DNA from: a virus
Length of the DNA stretch: 33,760 nt
Reading direction: 5' to 3' (one strand)
Virus record (IMG/VR): IMGVR_UViG_3300035181_000266
Coordinates: 1-33,760 of that record
Part shown: in pieces, positions 1-7,480 of the stretch
Layout: the number at the start of each line of letters is the position of its first letter
Numbering within the stretch: position 1 is the stretch's first letter
Position numbers and translations under genes: made by a program
The notes under the pieces: model-generated
What the model was told of the DNA's origin: nothing
Databases searched by the model: none
The model's input: the letters and a program-made list of their open reading frames with translations, nothing else

Positions 1-1837
1 GCTTGATCTGGAGATCAGCCTGGAGTCTAGATTGCTCGATCTGCGTTTCTGCTTGAGCCTTGAACTGCTCAACCTGTTGCTCGTGCTGAATCTGGGCCTG
101 CTGCTGTTGTTGTGCGGCTTGCGCCTTGATCATCTCCGGATTCGGAGGTTGTTGCTGGGGCTGCGATTTATACTGCTCGGCCGCTTCGTCGATCACGCCT
201 TCCATCGTCTTTCCGACCTTAAAGCCGGCCACCCCGAACTTAAGCAGCTCAATCGCCACCGGAATGATTTGAGGAGCTTGGGATGCGCCCTGGACGATTT
301 TCTCGATAAACTCGGATGTCGCGCTTAGAAAATCCATCCGGTCCTGCTTTTCCTGCTGCTCGTCTGCAAATACCAACGAGTCGGCGGCGACGTCCACGCG
401 GAAATTCCTTGATACATCGTTGCGCAGTAGCTGCATCGCCATCGGCAGCATTTGCTGATCTACAGGAGAAAGTTGGTCAGCCCCAGCCATCCTGAGGATG
501 GTCATATCGTCAAAGTGCTTGCAGATGATTTGAGCCTTCAAGCGTAGAAGGCTCGTTGCGTACTGGCTCACCTCGTCCTGGTATACCTTGAGCCGGAGTG
601 TCGCGTAGTTGTTCTTTATGTTCTGCGCGGTGGCCGTCTCACTGGCCTGCGTCTCGCCCCGCAGGATATCGCTGATGCCGGTGATCTCGTAAATCTGGCT
701 CTTGATCTGCCCAAATGCCGTATAGGCATCGTTCAGGGCCTGAGCAATGGGCGCGATTTCAACTAGCTGGATCGACCCAGATAGTCCATTCTTCTCGGCG
801 AATGCACCCCAGTTTTTTACTGGCAATAGTTCTGTATTCCCGCCTTCCTTGAAAAGCCTGGAAAGCTCCGGGATGGAAGAATCATAGACGCCGAATACTT
901 TGAGCGCCTTAATCAGCCCGTCAATCCGGTCAGAAAGAACGTCTAATTGCGCGGCCTGGTCCTGGTACAACGTAAAGTCCGGAACCGGAACCAGGGAATC
1001 ATTGGTTAGAGTTGCATAAAGCGGGCGTGGGCAAGGGAAGAATCCCTCTAATTCGAGCGGGTCGTCCTTCTCATCGACAAACTTCCCGAGCGATTTTGAG
1101 AGCCAGAACACGCGCCCGGCTTCTTTATCCCATATCTCTATAATCAGAGCGCGCTTGTCAACCCCATCCGGATCGGTGTTCTTGGTATCGGTTGGCGAAG
1201 CATCTAATGGGATACGATCCGCATCGTCACCGAATCTCTCCTGTAGTGCCTGGCGCGTCAGATAGACCTTACGCCAGACAATCGAGACTTCTTCCCACGT
1301 CCGCGCTACAGAATGGCCAAAATCCTTCCAGTGCACGTAATCGGTCGGAGCGGCCTCAAAATCCAGTTGCTCAGAGATGGGATTCTCGGCCTCAACATCT
1401 TCCGTGATCTCGGCTTCAATGTCCGATTGAATGAAGGTTGGCTCATAGCGTACCCACGCAATACCCCTACCACCTAGAAAACGGTCATAGACCGACTGGC
1501 GGAGGGTCTGCCTGTAGTCCGAGTAGTGCTCAATTTCGAACTCCAGCGCGCGTTCAAGAATCAGGCACGCTACCCGCCCAACTGGATCATTGTCTCGGTG
1601 CAATCTCGAAACATCTGGCTGCGGAATCCTTGAGAAGGTTGACGCCTTTAGGGTCTGGACATTCGACCAAAGCACGTTAAAGCGTGAGCCATCCGAATCA
1701 CGAATATTCCTGGACTCGTCCTTGTACCGGTCCACGATCTTCTTTACGCGCCCCTCCCATTTTTTGAACTCGCGCTCGTACTGGGAGATGTGGTTGAGGT
1801 AATACTCAACCGACTGGGGCATTACGACGTCGGTCAT
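1..1837 (-). CDS. Portal protein, N-terminal 612 residues (gene cut by the window edge)
   Basis: This is the dodecameric head-tail connector, the channel through which DNA is packaged and ejected. The frame opens at ATG 1835-1837 and stays open to base 2. It joins in frame to 33585-33760, giving a 670-residue protein, close to the size of P22-type podovirus portals. The N-terminus begins MTDVVMPQSVEYYLNH; the body has the alternating Trp/Arg/Asp-rich portal pattern and a long helical segment near residue 400. The C-terminal part is a Gln-rich coiled coil, typical of the barrel of P22-like portals. Start and upstream stop share a base (TAATG), so translation is probably coupled to the 91-residue gene. 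It follows terminase directly, the usual order. Family assignment rests on reading the protein and on context. Confidence 0.85.
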   Translation of the reverse strand, partial: MTDVVMPQSVEYYLNHISQYEREFKKWEGRVKKIVDRYKDESRNIRDSDGSRFNVLWSNVQTLKASTFSRIPQPDVSRLHRDNDPVGRVACLILERALEFEIEHYSDYRQTLRQSVYDRFLGGRGIAWVRYEPTFIQSDIEAEITEDVEAENPISEQLDFEAAPTDYVHWKDFGHSVARTWEEVSIVWRKVYLTRQALQERFGDDADRIPLDASPTDTKNTDPDGVDKRALIIEIWDKEAGRVFWLSKSLGKFVDEKDDPLELEGFFPCPRPLYATLTNDSLVPVPDFTLYQDQAAQLDVLSDRIDGLIKALKVFGVYDSSIPELSRLFKEGGNTELLPVKNWGAFAEKNGLSGSIQLVEIAPIAQALNDAYTAFGQIKSQIYEITGISDILRGETQASETATAQNIKNNYATLRLKVYQDEVSQYATSLLRLKAQIICKHFDDMTILRMAGADQLSPVDQQMLPMAMQLLRNDVSRNFRVDVAADSLVFADEQQEKQDRMDFLSATSEFIEKIVQGASQAPQIIPVAIELLKFGVAGFKVGKTMEGVIDEAAEQYKSQPQQQPPNPEMIKAQAAQQQQQAQIQHEQQVEQFKAQAETQIEQSRLQADLQIK

Positions 1838-2112
1838 TAGGCGGTAAATACAGTCACGTTGGCCGTACCGCCAATCACAACGTAGCAGCCATAACCAAGC
1901 CCGGCCGGAATCGAATAGAACTGTCCCGCGGTCAGCGCAATGGTTCCGCTAACAGGCAGAGTTGTTGTGGTTGTGGCCGAGTCATAAATAGCAATCGTGC
2001 CGCTCGATGAGGCAGAACATAAAACGCCGGCCAGAGTACACGGAACGCTCGAAACGTTCGCACTCGCCGCGAGATAGTGGTAGCTGTAGCCGTTTTGTAC
2101 GATGCCTGGCAT
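1837..2112 (-). CDS. Small Ser/Thr/Gly-rich virion protein, decoration-like
   Basis: This 91-residue protein is rich in Ser, Thr, Ala and Gly and has alternating hydrophobic residues, suggesting an all-beta fold. No catalytic motif or membrane segment is seen. Start ATG 2110-2112 has a good ribosome site (AAGGAT, about 6 bases upstream). It sits between the large terminase and the portal and overlaps the portal start by one base. The composition and the ending (repeated small-residue strands, then TVFTA) resemble the other small head proteins of this genome at 29867, 27513 and 33190. A capsid decoration or neck role is an inference from composition and position only. Confidence 0.55.
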   Translation of the reverse strand: MPGIVQNGYSYHYLAASANVSSVPCTLAGVLCSASSSGTIAIYDSATTTTTLPVSGTIALTAGQFYSIPAGLGYGCYVVIGGTANVTVFTA

Positions 2113-2113
2113 A

Positions 2114-3448
2114 TCAAATCCTTGTGTTCGTTATCCGCCGTTGGGAGGCGTACAGTTCATCAAGTGTCACGGTGTTGGCCCCTACGACGATGCCGCGTAT
2201 TGGGTCGTCTGGCGCTTTAGGCTTTTGTTCTTCTCGCCACGCCACTGCAAGATATCTAAAGGCATCTGAGGCGTGCGAGGTCCAATCGTGGCGAGGCTTA
2301 TCCTTGAACGCCTTTTTGTCCTCGTCCCATTCGCGCTGGTATTGCTTGATGGCCTCTATGCCGTCCCTGCAGTTTGCAGAGTCAATCCAGATACGAGGAA
2401 ACGCCGCGCGGGCCGCCTGGATTCCGTCAAGCATGTCAAGATGCGGTGTGATCGACAGGTGCTTATGGCCCAGGAAGTTCGAGAGTTGTTCAATGATCGA
2501 CTTTCCACCGGAGGCGAGGGTCTTAGCTCTCGCGTCATGCGGCAGGTAGTGCGTGCCGTATTTGTATGGCTTCCCGGCGACTACGTTGCCATAGTGCTCT
2601 ATGTCCCGCCCCGACGCGGCGTAATAATCGATTATGTGTATTTCCCCGCCGATCACCTGGTAGAACCATATCGCAGTATCGTCAGAGTATCCCAAGTCCC
2701 ACGCGGTATGCACTGGGAACGGCTTTTGCCATTCAACCTTTGTAATCCTACCAGCGACTTCAGCCTGGTATATTTCGCGCCCCCAGACCGCTCCAGGAAT
2801 AGCGGCATCAAAGTCGCACTCCATTTCCTGCCGCCAAGCGTCTTCGTCCAGTTCGGCTTTAAGTGCGTCGTATTCAGACTGAGGAAGAATTCCGCTGGCC
2901 GATGCCGTGATCTTGAGGGCAAGCCATTCGGGATCATTCTCAGCGCGGCTGTATGTTTCCCAGAATAGGTTTCTGCCTTTGGGCGTTCCGATGATGATTG
3001 CCTTACCCTGCCGATCCGCCAACGCGGGCCTTATAACGTAGCTCCAGACGCTTGGCCGCCAGTCTCCATATTCATCGGCGATCAAGAAATCGAAGAACAG
3101 GCCACGCAGCGCATCGGCATTGTCCGCTCCGTAAAGCTGGATTCTCGCCCCGTTCGGGTAATCAATCCGAAGTTCGGATTCGTTCATCGATACATTCGGC
3201 ACCACTGACGAGTATCGCTTGAGATAATCCCATGCAACGCTTTTGGCCTGGCGGTAGAACGGGGCCAGATATGCGCCACGGAAATCTGTCTTAGGGGTCG
3301 TTAATGCTTCGCGGAGCAGGTGATTGATACACGCAACAGTTTTTCCTGCTCGGCGGTGGGCTACGATACAGGCCCATCTTTTTTTTGTGTTGTGGAGCGG
3401 CTTAAAAGCGTCTCTGGGCTTGTACGGAATTTGTATCAGCTTTGCCAC
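2114..3448 (-). CDS. terL: Terminase large subunit (ATPase-nuclease)
   Basis: This is the motor that pumps DNA into the prohead and cuts the concatemer. The 444 residues show a Walker A motif HRRAGKT (31-37), a Walker B strand ending FDFLIADE (119-126), a coupling motif IIGTPKG (152-158), and the start of the RNase-H-like nuclease domain at AWDLGYSDDTAIW (249-261) with the first catalytic Asp at 251. The length is normal for the family. The start is GTG at 3446-3448, inside the end of the small terminase gene (13-base overlap); no ATG fits better and the N-terminus MAKLIQIPY is reasonable. The portal follows after one small gene, so this is the normal packaging module. Confidence 0.95.
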   Translation of the reverse strand: MAKLIQIPYKPRDAFKPLHNTKKRWACIVAHRRAGKTVACINHLLREALTTPKTDFRGAYLAPFYRQAKSVAWDYLKRYSSVVPNVSMNESELRIDYPNGARIQLYGADNADALRGLFFDFLIADEYGDWRPSVWSYVIRPALADRQGKAIIIGTPKGRNLFWETYSRAENDPEWLALKITASASGILPQSEYDALKAELDEDAWRQEMECDFDAAIPGAVWGREIYQAEVAGRITKVEWQKPFPVHTAWDLGYSDDTAIWFYQVIGGEIHIIDYYAASGRDIEHYGNVVAGKPYKYGTHYLPHDARAKTLASGGKSIIEQLSNFLGHKHLSITPHLDMLDGIQAARAAFPRIWIDSANCRDGIEAIKQYQREWDEDKKAFKDKPRHDWTSHASDAFRYLAVAWREEQKPKAPDDPIRGIVVGANTVTLDELYASQRRITNTRI

Positions 3449-3669
3449 GAGAACACATGGACCAATGGCTGATCCTCGTTACCGCGTACTTCAACGGACT
3501 TTAGATCGGGCACTTCTTTGCCAATAACGATTCTCGCCGCGTTGACTTGGGCTTGGGTCATTTCTATTTCACCGTTTGCAAATTGATTCAAACGGTTAAG
3601 CAACTGAGTAGCCCTTATCAGGCGTTTTGTTTTTTCGTCGTGATATATCTTGTTTTTTCGTGCGGCCAT
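3436..3669 (-). CDS. Probable terminase small subunit (short type)
   Basis: This 77-residue basic protein begins MAARKNKIYHDEKTK, followed by a helical segment and ends with a short acidic tail. It lies immediately before and overlaps the large terminase, where the DNA-recognition subunit is expected. Short proteins of this type (charged N-terminus, then a Q-V-x-A-A-R-I-V-I-G-K-x-x-P-D-L stretch) are common upstream of TerL in podovirus and siphovirus genomes. No classic Shine-Dalgarno precedes ATG 3667-3669; a 6-bp hairpin sits there instead (3677-3692). The assignment is by position and resemblance. The genome also carries a P27-type TerS-like gene at 13498 on the other strand. Confidence 0.6.
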   Translation of the reverse strand: MAARKNKIYHDEKTKRLIRATQLLNRLNQFANGEIEMTQAQVNAARIVIGKEVPDLKSVEVRGNEDQPLVHVFSWQS

Positions 3670-3676
3670 TTTTAAT

Positions 3677-3692
3677 CGCGGAGTGGTCCGCG
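3677..3692 (-). promoter_or_regulatory. Perfect hairpin at the ribosome-binding position of the small terminase gene
   Basis: CGCGGA, loop GTGG, TCCGCG (plus-strand reading) is a perfect 6-bp stem located 7 bases upstream of the ATG at 3667-3669. No U-run follows on either strand, so it is not an ordinary terminator. It could modulate translation, block read-through from the 50-residue gene, or be a recognition element near the packaging genes. The function is unknown. Confidence 0.4.
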
Positions 3693-3709
3693 CCTAAAAT
3701 GATGATGAT

Positions 3710-3862
3710 TCAGGAAATACCGAAGAAGGCTTTGATCTTGGCCCAGGTATCGGACTCAAGGTTATGCACTTCTACGGGTATGTTGGCGATTTCGGTTTCA
3801 ATCTTGGCAACCTCGGCGCGTGCATCGGCCAGCTTCTGGTTCAAAGCATCGATTACGGTCAT
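3710..3862 (-). CDS. Small coiled-coil protein, 50 residues
   Basis: The protein starts MTVIDALNQKLADARAEV, is almost entirely helical with heptad-like Leu/Ile/Val spacing, and ends AFFGIS. A GTG start 51 bases further upstream gives a longer reading but has no ribosome site; ATG 3860-3862 is preceded by GCGAGG at good spacing, so the short form is chosen. It lies between the Q-like regulator and the terminase, just downstream of the candidate late promoter, so it would be the first late gene. Function is unknown. Confidence 0.6.
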   Translation of the reverse strand: MTVIDALNQKLADARAEVAKIETEIANIPVEVHNLESDTWAKIKAFFGIS

Positions 3863-3923
3863 ATTCAACCTCGCAAGGCGTGATGTATTTTTGGAGCCGG
3901 TGCTGACTGCCACGGTAGCAGAA

Positions 3924-3952
3924 ACAATATCAAAATTATGGCTAAGTGTCGG
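3924..3952 (-). promoter_or_regulatory. Candidate late promoter downstream of the Q-like gene
   Basis: On the minus strand CCGACA, 17-base spacer, TATTGT gives a moderate sigma-70 match (4/6 and 4/6). It lies directly after the stop of the Q-like gene (3956), the place where lambdoid phages put the Q-dependent late promoter. A 15-base palindrome-like sequence CTGCCACGGTAGCAG (3907-3921) follows just downstream and could be an operator or pause element. The prediction is by eye. Confidence 0.35.
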
Positions 3953-3955
3953 GTG

Positions 3956-4372
3956 CTATTTTGTAGGGCATTTTCCTACGCATGGCTTCTCTGCTTCTCG
4001 GCTCGTTTCTTTATTCAATCTGAGTTGCATCCTGACCAGCCCAATGCACTTTGACGCGGCACAATGTGCACGCTCATAAAATGTATCTCGCCCAATTCCC
4101 ATATCTGCGGCGATGGCCTTGATTGGTTTAATCTTAATCCCGCAGTAGATGATAACGAACGGGACAAACTCGCCAACATCGAGGCTTGCCACGGCAAGAT
4201 TAAACGCATTTAGTTCTGCGGACATAGGGCCATCGGGTTCTCTGCCGGTCTTGCTTGGCATGAATTGAGCCAGAATGTTGCGCTGTAAAGGTGGTCCTAG
4301 AAACCTACGGCTATCGAGCCACTGAACCCAGTCCTGGGCCATCTGATAAGCGGCCTCGTTACGATGCGCCAT
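3956..4372 (-). CDS. Q-like late regulator (putative antitermination or HTH protein)
   Basis: The 138-residue form starts MAHRNEAAYQMAQDWVQWL. The C-terminal half contains a helix-turn-helix-like stretch, PIKAIAADMGIGRDTFYER, followed by a basic helix, as in sigma-region-4-like late regulators. The segment W-L-D-S-R-R-F-x-G-P-P resembles antitermination-type proteins found between nin genes and terminase. An in-frame ATG at 4418-4420 would add 16 residues, but ATG 4370-4372 has the better ribosome site (AAAGGGG, 5 bases upstream). It overlaps the Cys-rich gene by 14 bases. Position (after NinB/NinG, before a promoter and terminase) strongly suggests control of late transcription. The molecular mechanism is inferred. 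Confidence 0.6.
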   Translation of the reverse strand: MAHRNEAAYQMAQDWVQWLDSRRFLGPPLQRNILAQFMPSKTGREPDGPMSAELNAFNLAVASLDVGEFVPFVIIYCGIKIKPIKAIAADMGIGRDTFYERAHCAASKCIGLVRMQLRLNKETSREAEKPCVGKCPTK

Positions 4373-4553
4373 TATTTCCCCTTTCAGTCGGATTGTAATA
4401 GCTTTGGCAGCGTCGTTCATGCGCCTTGTTGTCTTTTAGGCAGCATTGCAGTCCCCATAGTCGGGTGAGGTTTATGCATCCTTTACATGTGCGGCTTTCT
4501 TCCATCTCGATGACCTTGGCTGGGTCTCCGTATCGATATGCGCGCTCTGTCAT
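4359..4553 (-). CDS. Small Cys-rich protein, probable zinc binder
   Basis: The 64 residues contain C-x-x-C (TCKGC), a CC pair and one more Cys before a basic tail (about residues 22-49), enough for one zinc site. The start ATG 4551-4553 has GGAGG upstream and overlaps the previous stop as ATGA. It is part of a tightly coupled row with NinB, NinG and the Q-like gene, the position of lambda's small nin proteins, many of which are Cys-rich. I do not recognise a specific family; function is unknown. Confidence 0.65.
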   Translation of the reverse strand: MTERAYRYGDPAKVIEMEESRTCKGCINLTRLWGLQCCLKDNKAHERRCQSYYNPTERGNNGAS

Positions 4554-4741
4554 CGCGCCGCCTCCGTCGTCTTCGCAATCCTATTCTGCCGCTCAATCCG
4601 CTTTTCAATGCACTGCCCGCACAGCCACCGCTGGCGAATTGGGCCGCCGCAGGGTATGTGCTTGCCTCCGTCTATAGGCTGCGTGGTCTGGCAGTTCTGG
4701 CAGTATCTGGTTGAGGTCGGGTTGTATGGGTTGATGGTCAT
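4550..4741 (-). CDS. Small zinc-ribbon-like protein in the nin region
   Basis: The 63 residues carry two C-x-x-C knuckles, YCQNC (residues 13-17) and LCGQC (40-44), about 25 residues apart, then a basic helix (RIERQNRIAK). This is a plausible treble-clef or zinc-ribbon fold. ATG 4739-4741 has a strong ribosome site (AAGGA) and overlaps the ninG stop as ATGA. A nucleic-acid-binding role is inferred from fold and neighbours; the family is not identified. Confidence 0.65.
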   Translation of the reverse strand: MTINPYNPTSTRYCQNCQTTQPIDGGKHIPCGGPIRQRWLCGQCIEKRIERQNRIAKTTEAAR

Positions 4742-5160
4742 TCCATTTCCTTTAGTCTGGCTCCGTAGTATTCGATGGCCTCTTCTACAAGTTTTCGTTT
4801 CTGCGTTGGTGATAACGTCTTCCGCGCCTCTGACTTAAGTTCGTCGATCTTCTCATGCCCGTATAAGTAGATCATGAATCGGGTGTAGTCGATCAGGTGT
4901 CCCTCATCGAACCGATTGCAGGACTGGCACTCGGGATGGACGTTTTCTTCGACGTAGCGAACAGCAGCGCCCCGAGACTTAGGCACGAAATGGCCACAGT
5001 CTGATTCTTTCCAAGGCATAAGCTTTCCGCAGGATACGCACTTTACCATCCCGTTATATGCATACTTTTGGCGGATATAGAGGCTCATTAGCTTGTCGGC
5101 CTTGTCCTGCAAGGTGGAGAGCTTTGGCCGGCGTGGTTTCGTGGATTTCTTTGGAATCAT
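4738..5160 (-). CDS. ninG: NinG/Rap-type recombination endonuclease
   Basis: NinG (Rap) of lambda is a structure-specific nuclease that resolves recombination intermediates and is found next to NinB. The 140-residue form has a basic N-terminus (KKSTKPRRPK), then C41-V-S-C44, a C55-G-H57 motif, and H75-x-x-C78-x-x-C81-N, an HNH-like zinc-bound catalytic core typical of this family, followed by a helical tail. A TTG four codons upstream gives a longer form, but ATG 5158-5160 overlaps the ninB stop as ATGA and is preferred. The length is shorter than lambda NinG, as in many homologues. Confidence 0.88.
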   Translation of the reverse strand: MIPKKSTKPRRPKLSTLQDKADKLMSLYIRQKYAYNGMVKCVSCGKLMPWKESDCGHFVPKSRGAAVRYVEENVHPECQSCNRFDEGHLIDYTRFMIYLYGHEKIDELKSEARKTLSPTQKRKLVEEAIEYYGARLKEME

Positions 5161-5579
5161 CGTTTCGCCCAATCTTCGTATTCATCCGGAACCGGGTCGG
5201 TCAGTTGAATCCTGTTATCAACCGACCATGCAATCACGTATTCAATCACGCTTGATAGTTTCCTAACGCTCATTGTCGTCGTACTTTCCCGGATGTTTAT
5301 AAATTCGCCCTCAAGGCCGGGAACGATCTCCGGCTTTTGTCCGGTGGCTATTTGCCAGCCAGAGACAAACAACCCCTTCCAAAACTCAATCGACCGCTTC
5401 TTTCCCATGTATTGAGCCTGTCGGCTTATATCAGTCAGGATGGCGTGAAATTTCGCTTTTTGAGACAGTTTTCCGGAAGGCTCTTTGATCTCCACCACGT
5501 AACCATCAGGCGCATCCTGCACGGCCTGTATTGCCCCCATACGGGCCGGTTTGTGGGCGAGGATATATTGCTGTCTCAA
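5157..5579 (-). CDS. ninB: NinB-like recombination mediator
   Basis: NinB (Orf) of lambda binds single-stranded DNA and can replace RecFOR. The 140 residues match the family's order: a short N-terminal strand region, A-I-x-A-V-Q near residue 17, the central K-L-S-Q-K-A-K-F-H with I-S-R-Q-A (residues about 37-55), then F-W-K-G-L-F and a conserved E-S-T-T-T-M patch. The likely start is a TTG (5577-5579), because the family needs the residues before Met14 and because the TTG overlaps the upstream stop by three bases. It is coupled to ninG by ATGA overlap, the classic ninB-ninG arrangement. Confidence 0.88.
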   Translation of the reverse strand: MRQQYILAHKPARMGAIQAVQDAPDGYVVEIKEPSGKLSQKAKFHAILTDISRQAQYMGKKRSIEFWKGLFVSGWQIATGQKPEIVPGLEGEFINIRESTTTMSVRKLSSVIEYVIAWSVDNRIQLTDPVPDEYEDWAKR

Positions 5580-5764
5580 TTACGCCCACATTCAGACAGC
5601 ATGGCAATTTTCAACTCCTCTGCCCGTTTCAGAACCATCGGCTTCTTGAGATATTCCGTCCTGAATGCCTTTGGCTGCTTCAGAAGCCATCTCGCCTCAC
5701 AGGTAAGCGCGTGAGACCGTGAGAAAGTGCAGCCGGGCTTCTCGCATGGTCGCTGATTGCACAT
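5576..5764 (-). CDS. Small Cys/basic hypothetical protein
   Basis: This 62-residue protein starts MCNQRPCEKPGCTFSRSH and has five Cys, three of them in the first 12 residues and one at residue 22, plus two His, which suggests a small metal site. The rest is a basic amphipathic helix. ATG 5762-5764 follows the previous TGA without a gap and has a strong purine-rich ribosome site (AGGGGG). It lies in the replication-to-nin transition. I do not assign a function. Confidence 0.65.
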   Translation of the reverse strand: MCNQRPCEKPGCTFSRSHALTCEARWLLKQPKAFRTEYLKKPMVLKRAEELKIAMLSECGRN

Positions 5765-5935
5765 TCACTTACGCCCCCTTTTCTGCAGCTTTTCGACAGC
5801 CTTCAATGCCTGTTCCCGTGCCGACATTTTCGGAAGATTGTGGTATGCCATGCGCTCTGCTTCGGCCCGAGATAGCCCACCGTCATACTCGATGATGGCG
5901 GCGCGTTCCTCGTAGGCTTCCTGGTCATCGGTCAT
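5765..5935 (-). CDS. Small hypothetical protein, 56 residues
   Basis: A short gene reading MTDDQEAYEERAAIIEYDGG, with a predicted helix, a middle R-A-E-A-E-R-M-A segment and a basic end (KLQKRGRK). It begins with ATG 5933-5935 overlapping the P-like gene's stop (ATGA) and ends with TGA directly before the next ATG. The perfect coupling on both sides is strong evidence that it is translated. The pattern (Y-D-G-G-L-S-R-A-E-A-E-R-x-A) is common in small phage and plasmid proteins of unknown function. Function is unknown. Confidence 0.7.
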   Translation of the reverse strand: MTDDQEAYEERAAIIEYDGGLSRAEAERMAYHNLPKMSAREQALKAVEKLQKRGRK

Positions 5936-6609
5936 GCTGCCCGATTTGTAAGCATTGCCTTGAGTGAATTAATCCTGTCCCGCGCCTTTTCACGATCAGC
6001 ATCCGTAGCGGACTTGTCTGTAAGGACGCCATTGCTGGCAACAAGTGCCAGAACGGCATCCCCACGGTCTTGAGAAAGCGGGGGTGGCAAAAGGCCTTTT
6101 GCGTAGCTCTGGCTGATCCGGCCAAGCCGAACGGCCTCTTTGAGCACGATTTCACGACCCTGGTTGTCGTGTCCAAGCGAGGCGAACCAATTCGGCTTGA
6201 TGCCTTGAGATTTGTTGCGCTCAACGATGCGGTTGTAGGCATCACGGAATGCCATGCGCGCCCCGTTCTTATCGTCAACCTCGTTTGCAATACCGAAGGC
6301 TTCGGCCATTTCGTCGGTCATTACCACGCTTGCGGCTTCGTCCCGGTATGGCAGCATGGCCCATGCTTCATCTGCTCCAGGCCTGCCGTCTGGGTTCATC
6401 TTGTCGATGAGGATGCGGATATGCGCCGGGGTAATGGTCTGCCCGTTCTCAGACAGGTGGCGCTCGAATGCTGCGCGGACTTCGTTGAAGCTGTAGTTCT
6501 TCAGCAGTCCCCACCATAGGCGCTTGGTTTCCACGCTGGCCTCGATACGGTAGATCGGCATTGCTGCATCCAGAAGATTGCTGAACAGGCGCTTCTCGTT
6601 TTCAAGCAT
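5932..6609 (-). CDS. P-like replication protein (putative helicase-loader partner)
   Basis: The 225-residue form starts MLENEKRLFSNLLDAAM. Longer readings from TTG 6660 or ATG 6654 lack a ribosome site, whereas ATG 6607-6609 has GGAG at good spacing and overlaps the O-like stop by 8 bases. The N-terminal half is helical with a W-W-G-L-L-K-N-Y-S-F motif and a F-x-R-H-L segment resembling helicase-loader N-domains. The middle has a G-R-P-G-A-D-E-A-W-A-M motif found in many phage proteins next to O-like initiators. No Walker motif is present, so it is not a DnaC-type ATPase. Role is inferred from position immediately after the initiator. Confidence 0.55.
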   Translation of the reverse strand: MLENEKRLFSNLLDAAMPIYRIEASVETKRLWWGLLKNYSFNEVRAAFERHLSENGQTITPAHIRILIDKMNPDGRPGADEAWAMLPYRDEAASVVMTDEMAEAFGIANEVDDKNGARMAFRDAYNRIVERNKSQGIKPNWFASLGHDNQGREIVLKEAVRLGRISQSYAKGLLPPPLSQDRGDAVLALVASNGVLTDKSATDADREKARDRINSLKAMLTNRAA

Positions 6610-7447
6610 GGCGGCACTCTCCGTTGATGGTGTTGGAGAATTGGTCAATGTCATCGCCAAGGAACTCGGCGGTTGACCTGCGGTTGTTTTCGTCTCGACG
6701 CTGTTGTGCCGTCATGATTTTGGATGCTCCGGACTTGCCACCCCACTTCGCAGCATTGCGAATCCACTTGCTCAGCGCTGCGTCCCAACTTGCCATAACC
6801 GAACCATTTGCAACGTGATGATCGCAGAAATGCGGAAACTCGTCAAGAAGGTTGACTGACAGGCTTGCAGCGAGTTCGCGGTGCTTGGGTTTTGGCTCAA
6901 AGTTTTCCGGCAGCGATTGCTTGCGTTTTGCTTTGGGCAATCGCGCAGCGGTTGCGGGCGCTGCGCGCCCCGAATCAATGAATCCGGAATCAGGAATCAG
7001 TGAATCAGGAATCAATAAATCAGAGCGTGTTGGCACCGTTTTTTCACCGTTGCATGACGGTGTTAGTACCTCCTTACCTTGCGCGCCTTTGTCTTCCTTG
7101 CTTTGGTCTGGGTCTGCCTTGCTTTGGTCTGGATACCCCCTTGCCTTTTCGGTGTGGTGTGGGGTCTGGTGTTTTACGAAGTTTTTGATCTGGATGTACC
7201 CCACACCACCCACTTTGTATCGGGTCAAAAATGCATCCCGTTCAAGCACCGTTAAATAACCGTTAACATCCAAACCCTCACGGTATGGAAACAGTTCTGC
7301 CTTTATTCGTAGCGGCCTGTCTTCCAAGATTCCGTCTTTGTCGGCAAGACACCACAGCCCAGCGAACAGCAAACTTATGATCGGGTCATAGGTTCCAAGT
7401 AGTTCATTGGTGAAAAAACCTGGTTTGATGTTTCGTGCTCTAGCCAT
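6602..7447 (-). CDS. O-like replication initiator
   Basis: The 281 residues have a winged-helix-like N-terminal domain (about 1-100, starting MARARNIKPGFFTNELL, with L-x-G-L-W-C-L-A-D-x-x-G), as in phage replisome-organiser proteins. A low-complexity linker (about 105-170) has repeated PDQSK and IPDS units. The C-terminal segment carries F-x-x-H-H-V-A-N-G-S and W-D-A-A-L-S-K-W-I-R-N, a pattern shared with DnaT-like and phage primosomal proteins. ATG 7445-7447 has an AGGGA site. It precedes the P-like gene. The DNA encoding the linker contains two sets of direct repeats, as in lambda O, where the origin lies inside the gene. Confidence 0.75.
   Translation of the reverse strand: MARARNIKPGFFTNELLGTYDPIISLLFAGLWCLADKDGILEDRPLRIKAELFPYREGLDVNGYLTVLERDAFLTRYKVGGVGYIQIKNFVKHQTPHHTEKARGYPDQSKADPDQSKEDKGAQGKEVLTPSCNGEKTVPTRSDLLIPDSLIPDSGFIDSGRAAPATAARLPKAKRKQSLPENFEPKPKHRELAASLSVNLLDEFPHFCDHHVANGSVMASWDAALSKWIRNAAKWGGKSGASKIMTAQQRRDENNRRSTAEFLGDDIDQFSNTINGECRHA
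6972..7132. repeat. Iteron-like repeats inside the initiator gene: candidate replication origin
   Basis: Two repeat sets lie in the linker-coding part. Between 6972 and 7022 the hexamer GAATCA or a one-base variant occurs seven times, at 6972, 6980, 6987, 6994, 7002, 7009 and 7017, a regular 7/8-base alternation. Between 7096 and 7132 the 16-mer CCTTGCTTTGGTCTGG occurs twice with a 21-base offset (7096-7111 and 7117-7132). Between them CACCGT occurs twice and its complement ACGGTG once (about 7034-7060). The encoded protein part is a flexible linker, so selection may act on DNA. The analogy is the lambda origin inside O. Confidence 0.5.
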
Positions 7448-7480
7448 GTTACGAGTCCCTTATTCCGAGTGCTTTTCGGA

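Noticed and set aside
2273-2968. 231-residue plus-strand frame
   Set aside because: It is antisense to the large terminase, whose motifs are clear on the other strand.
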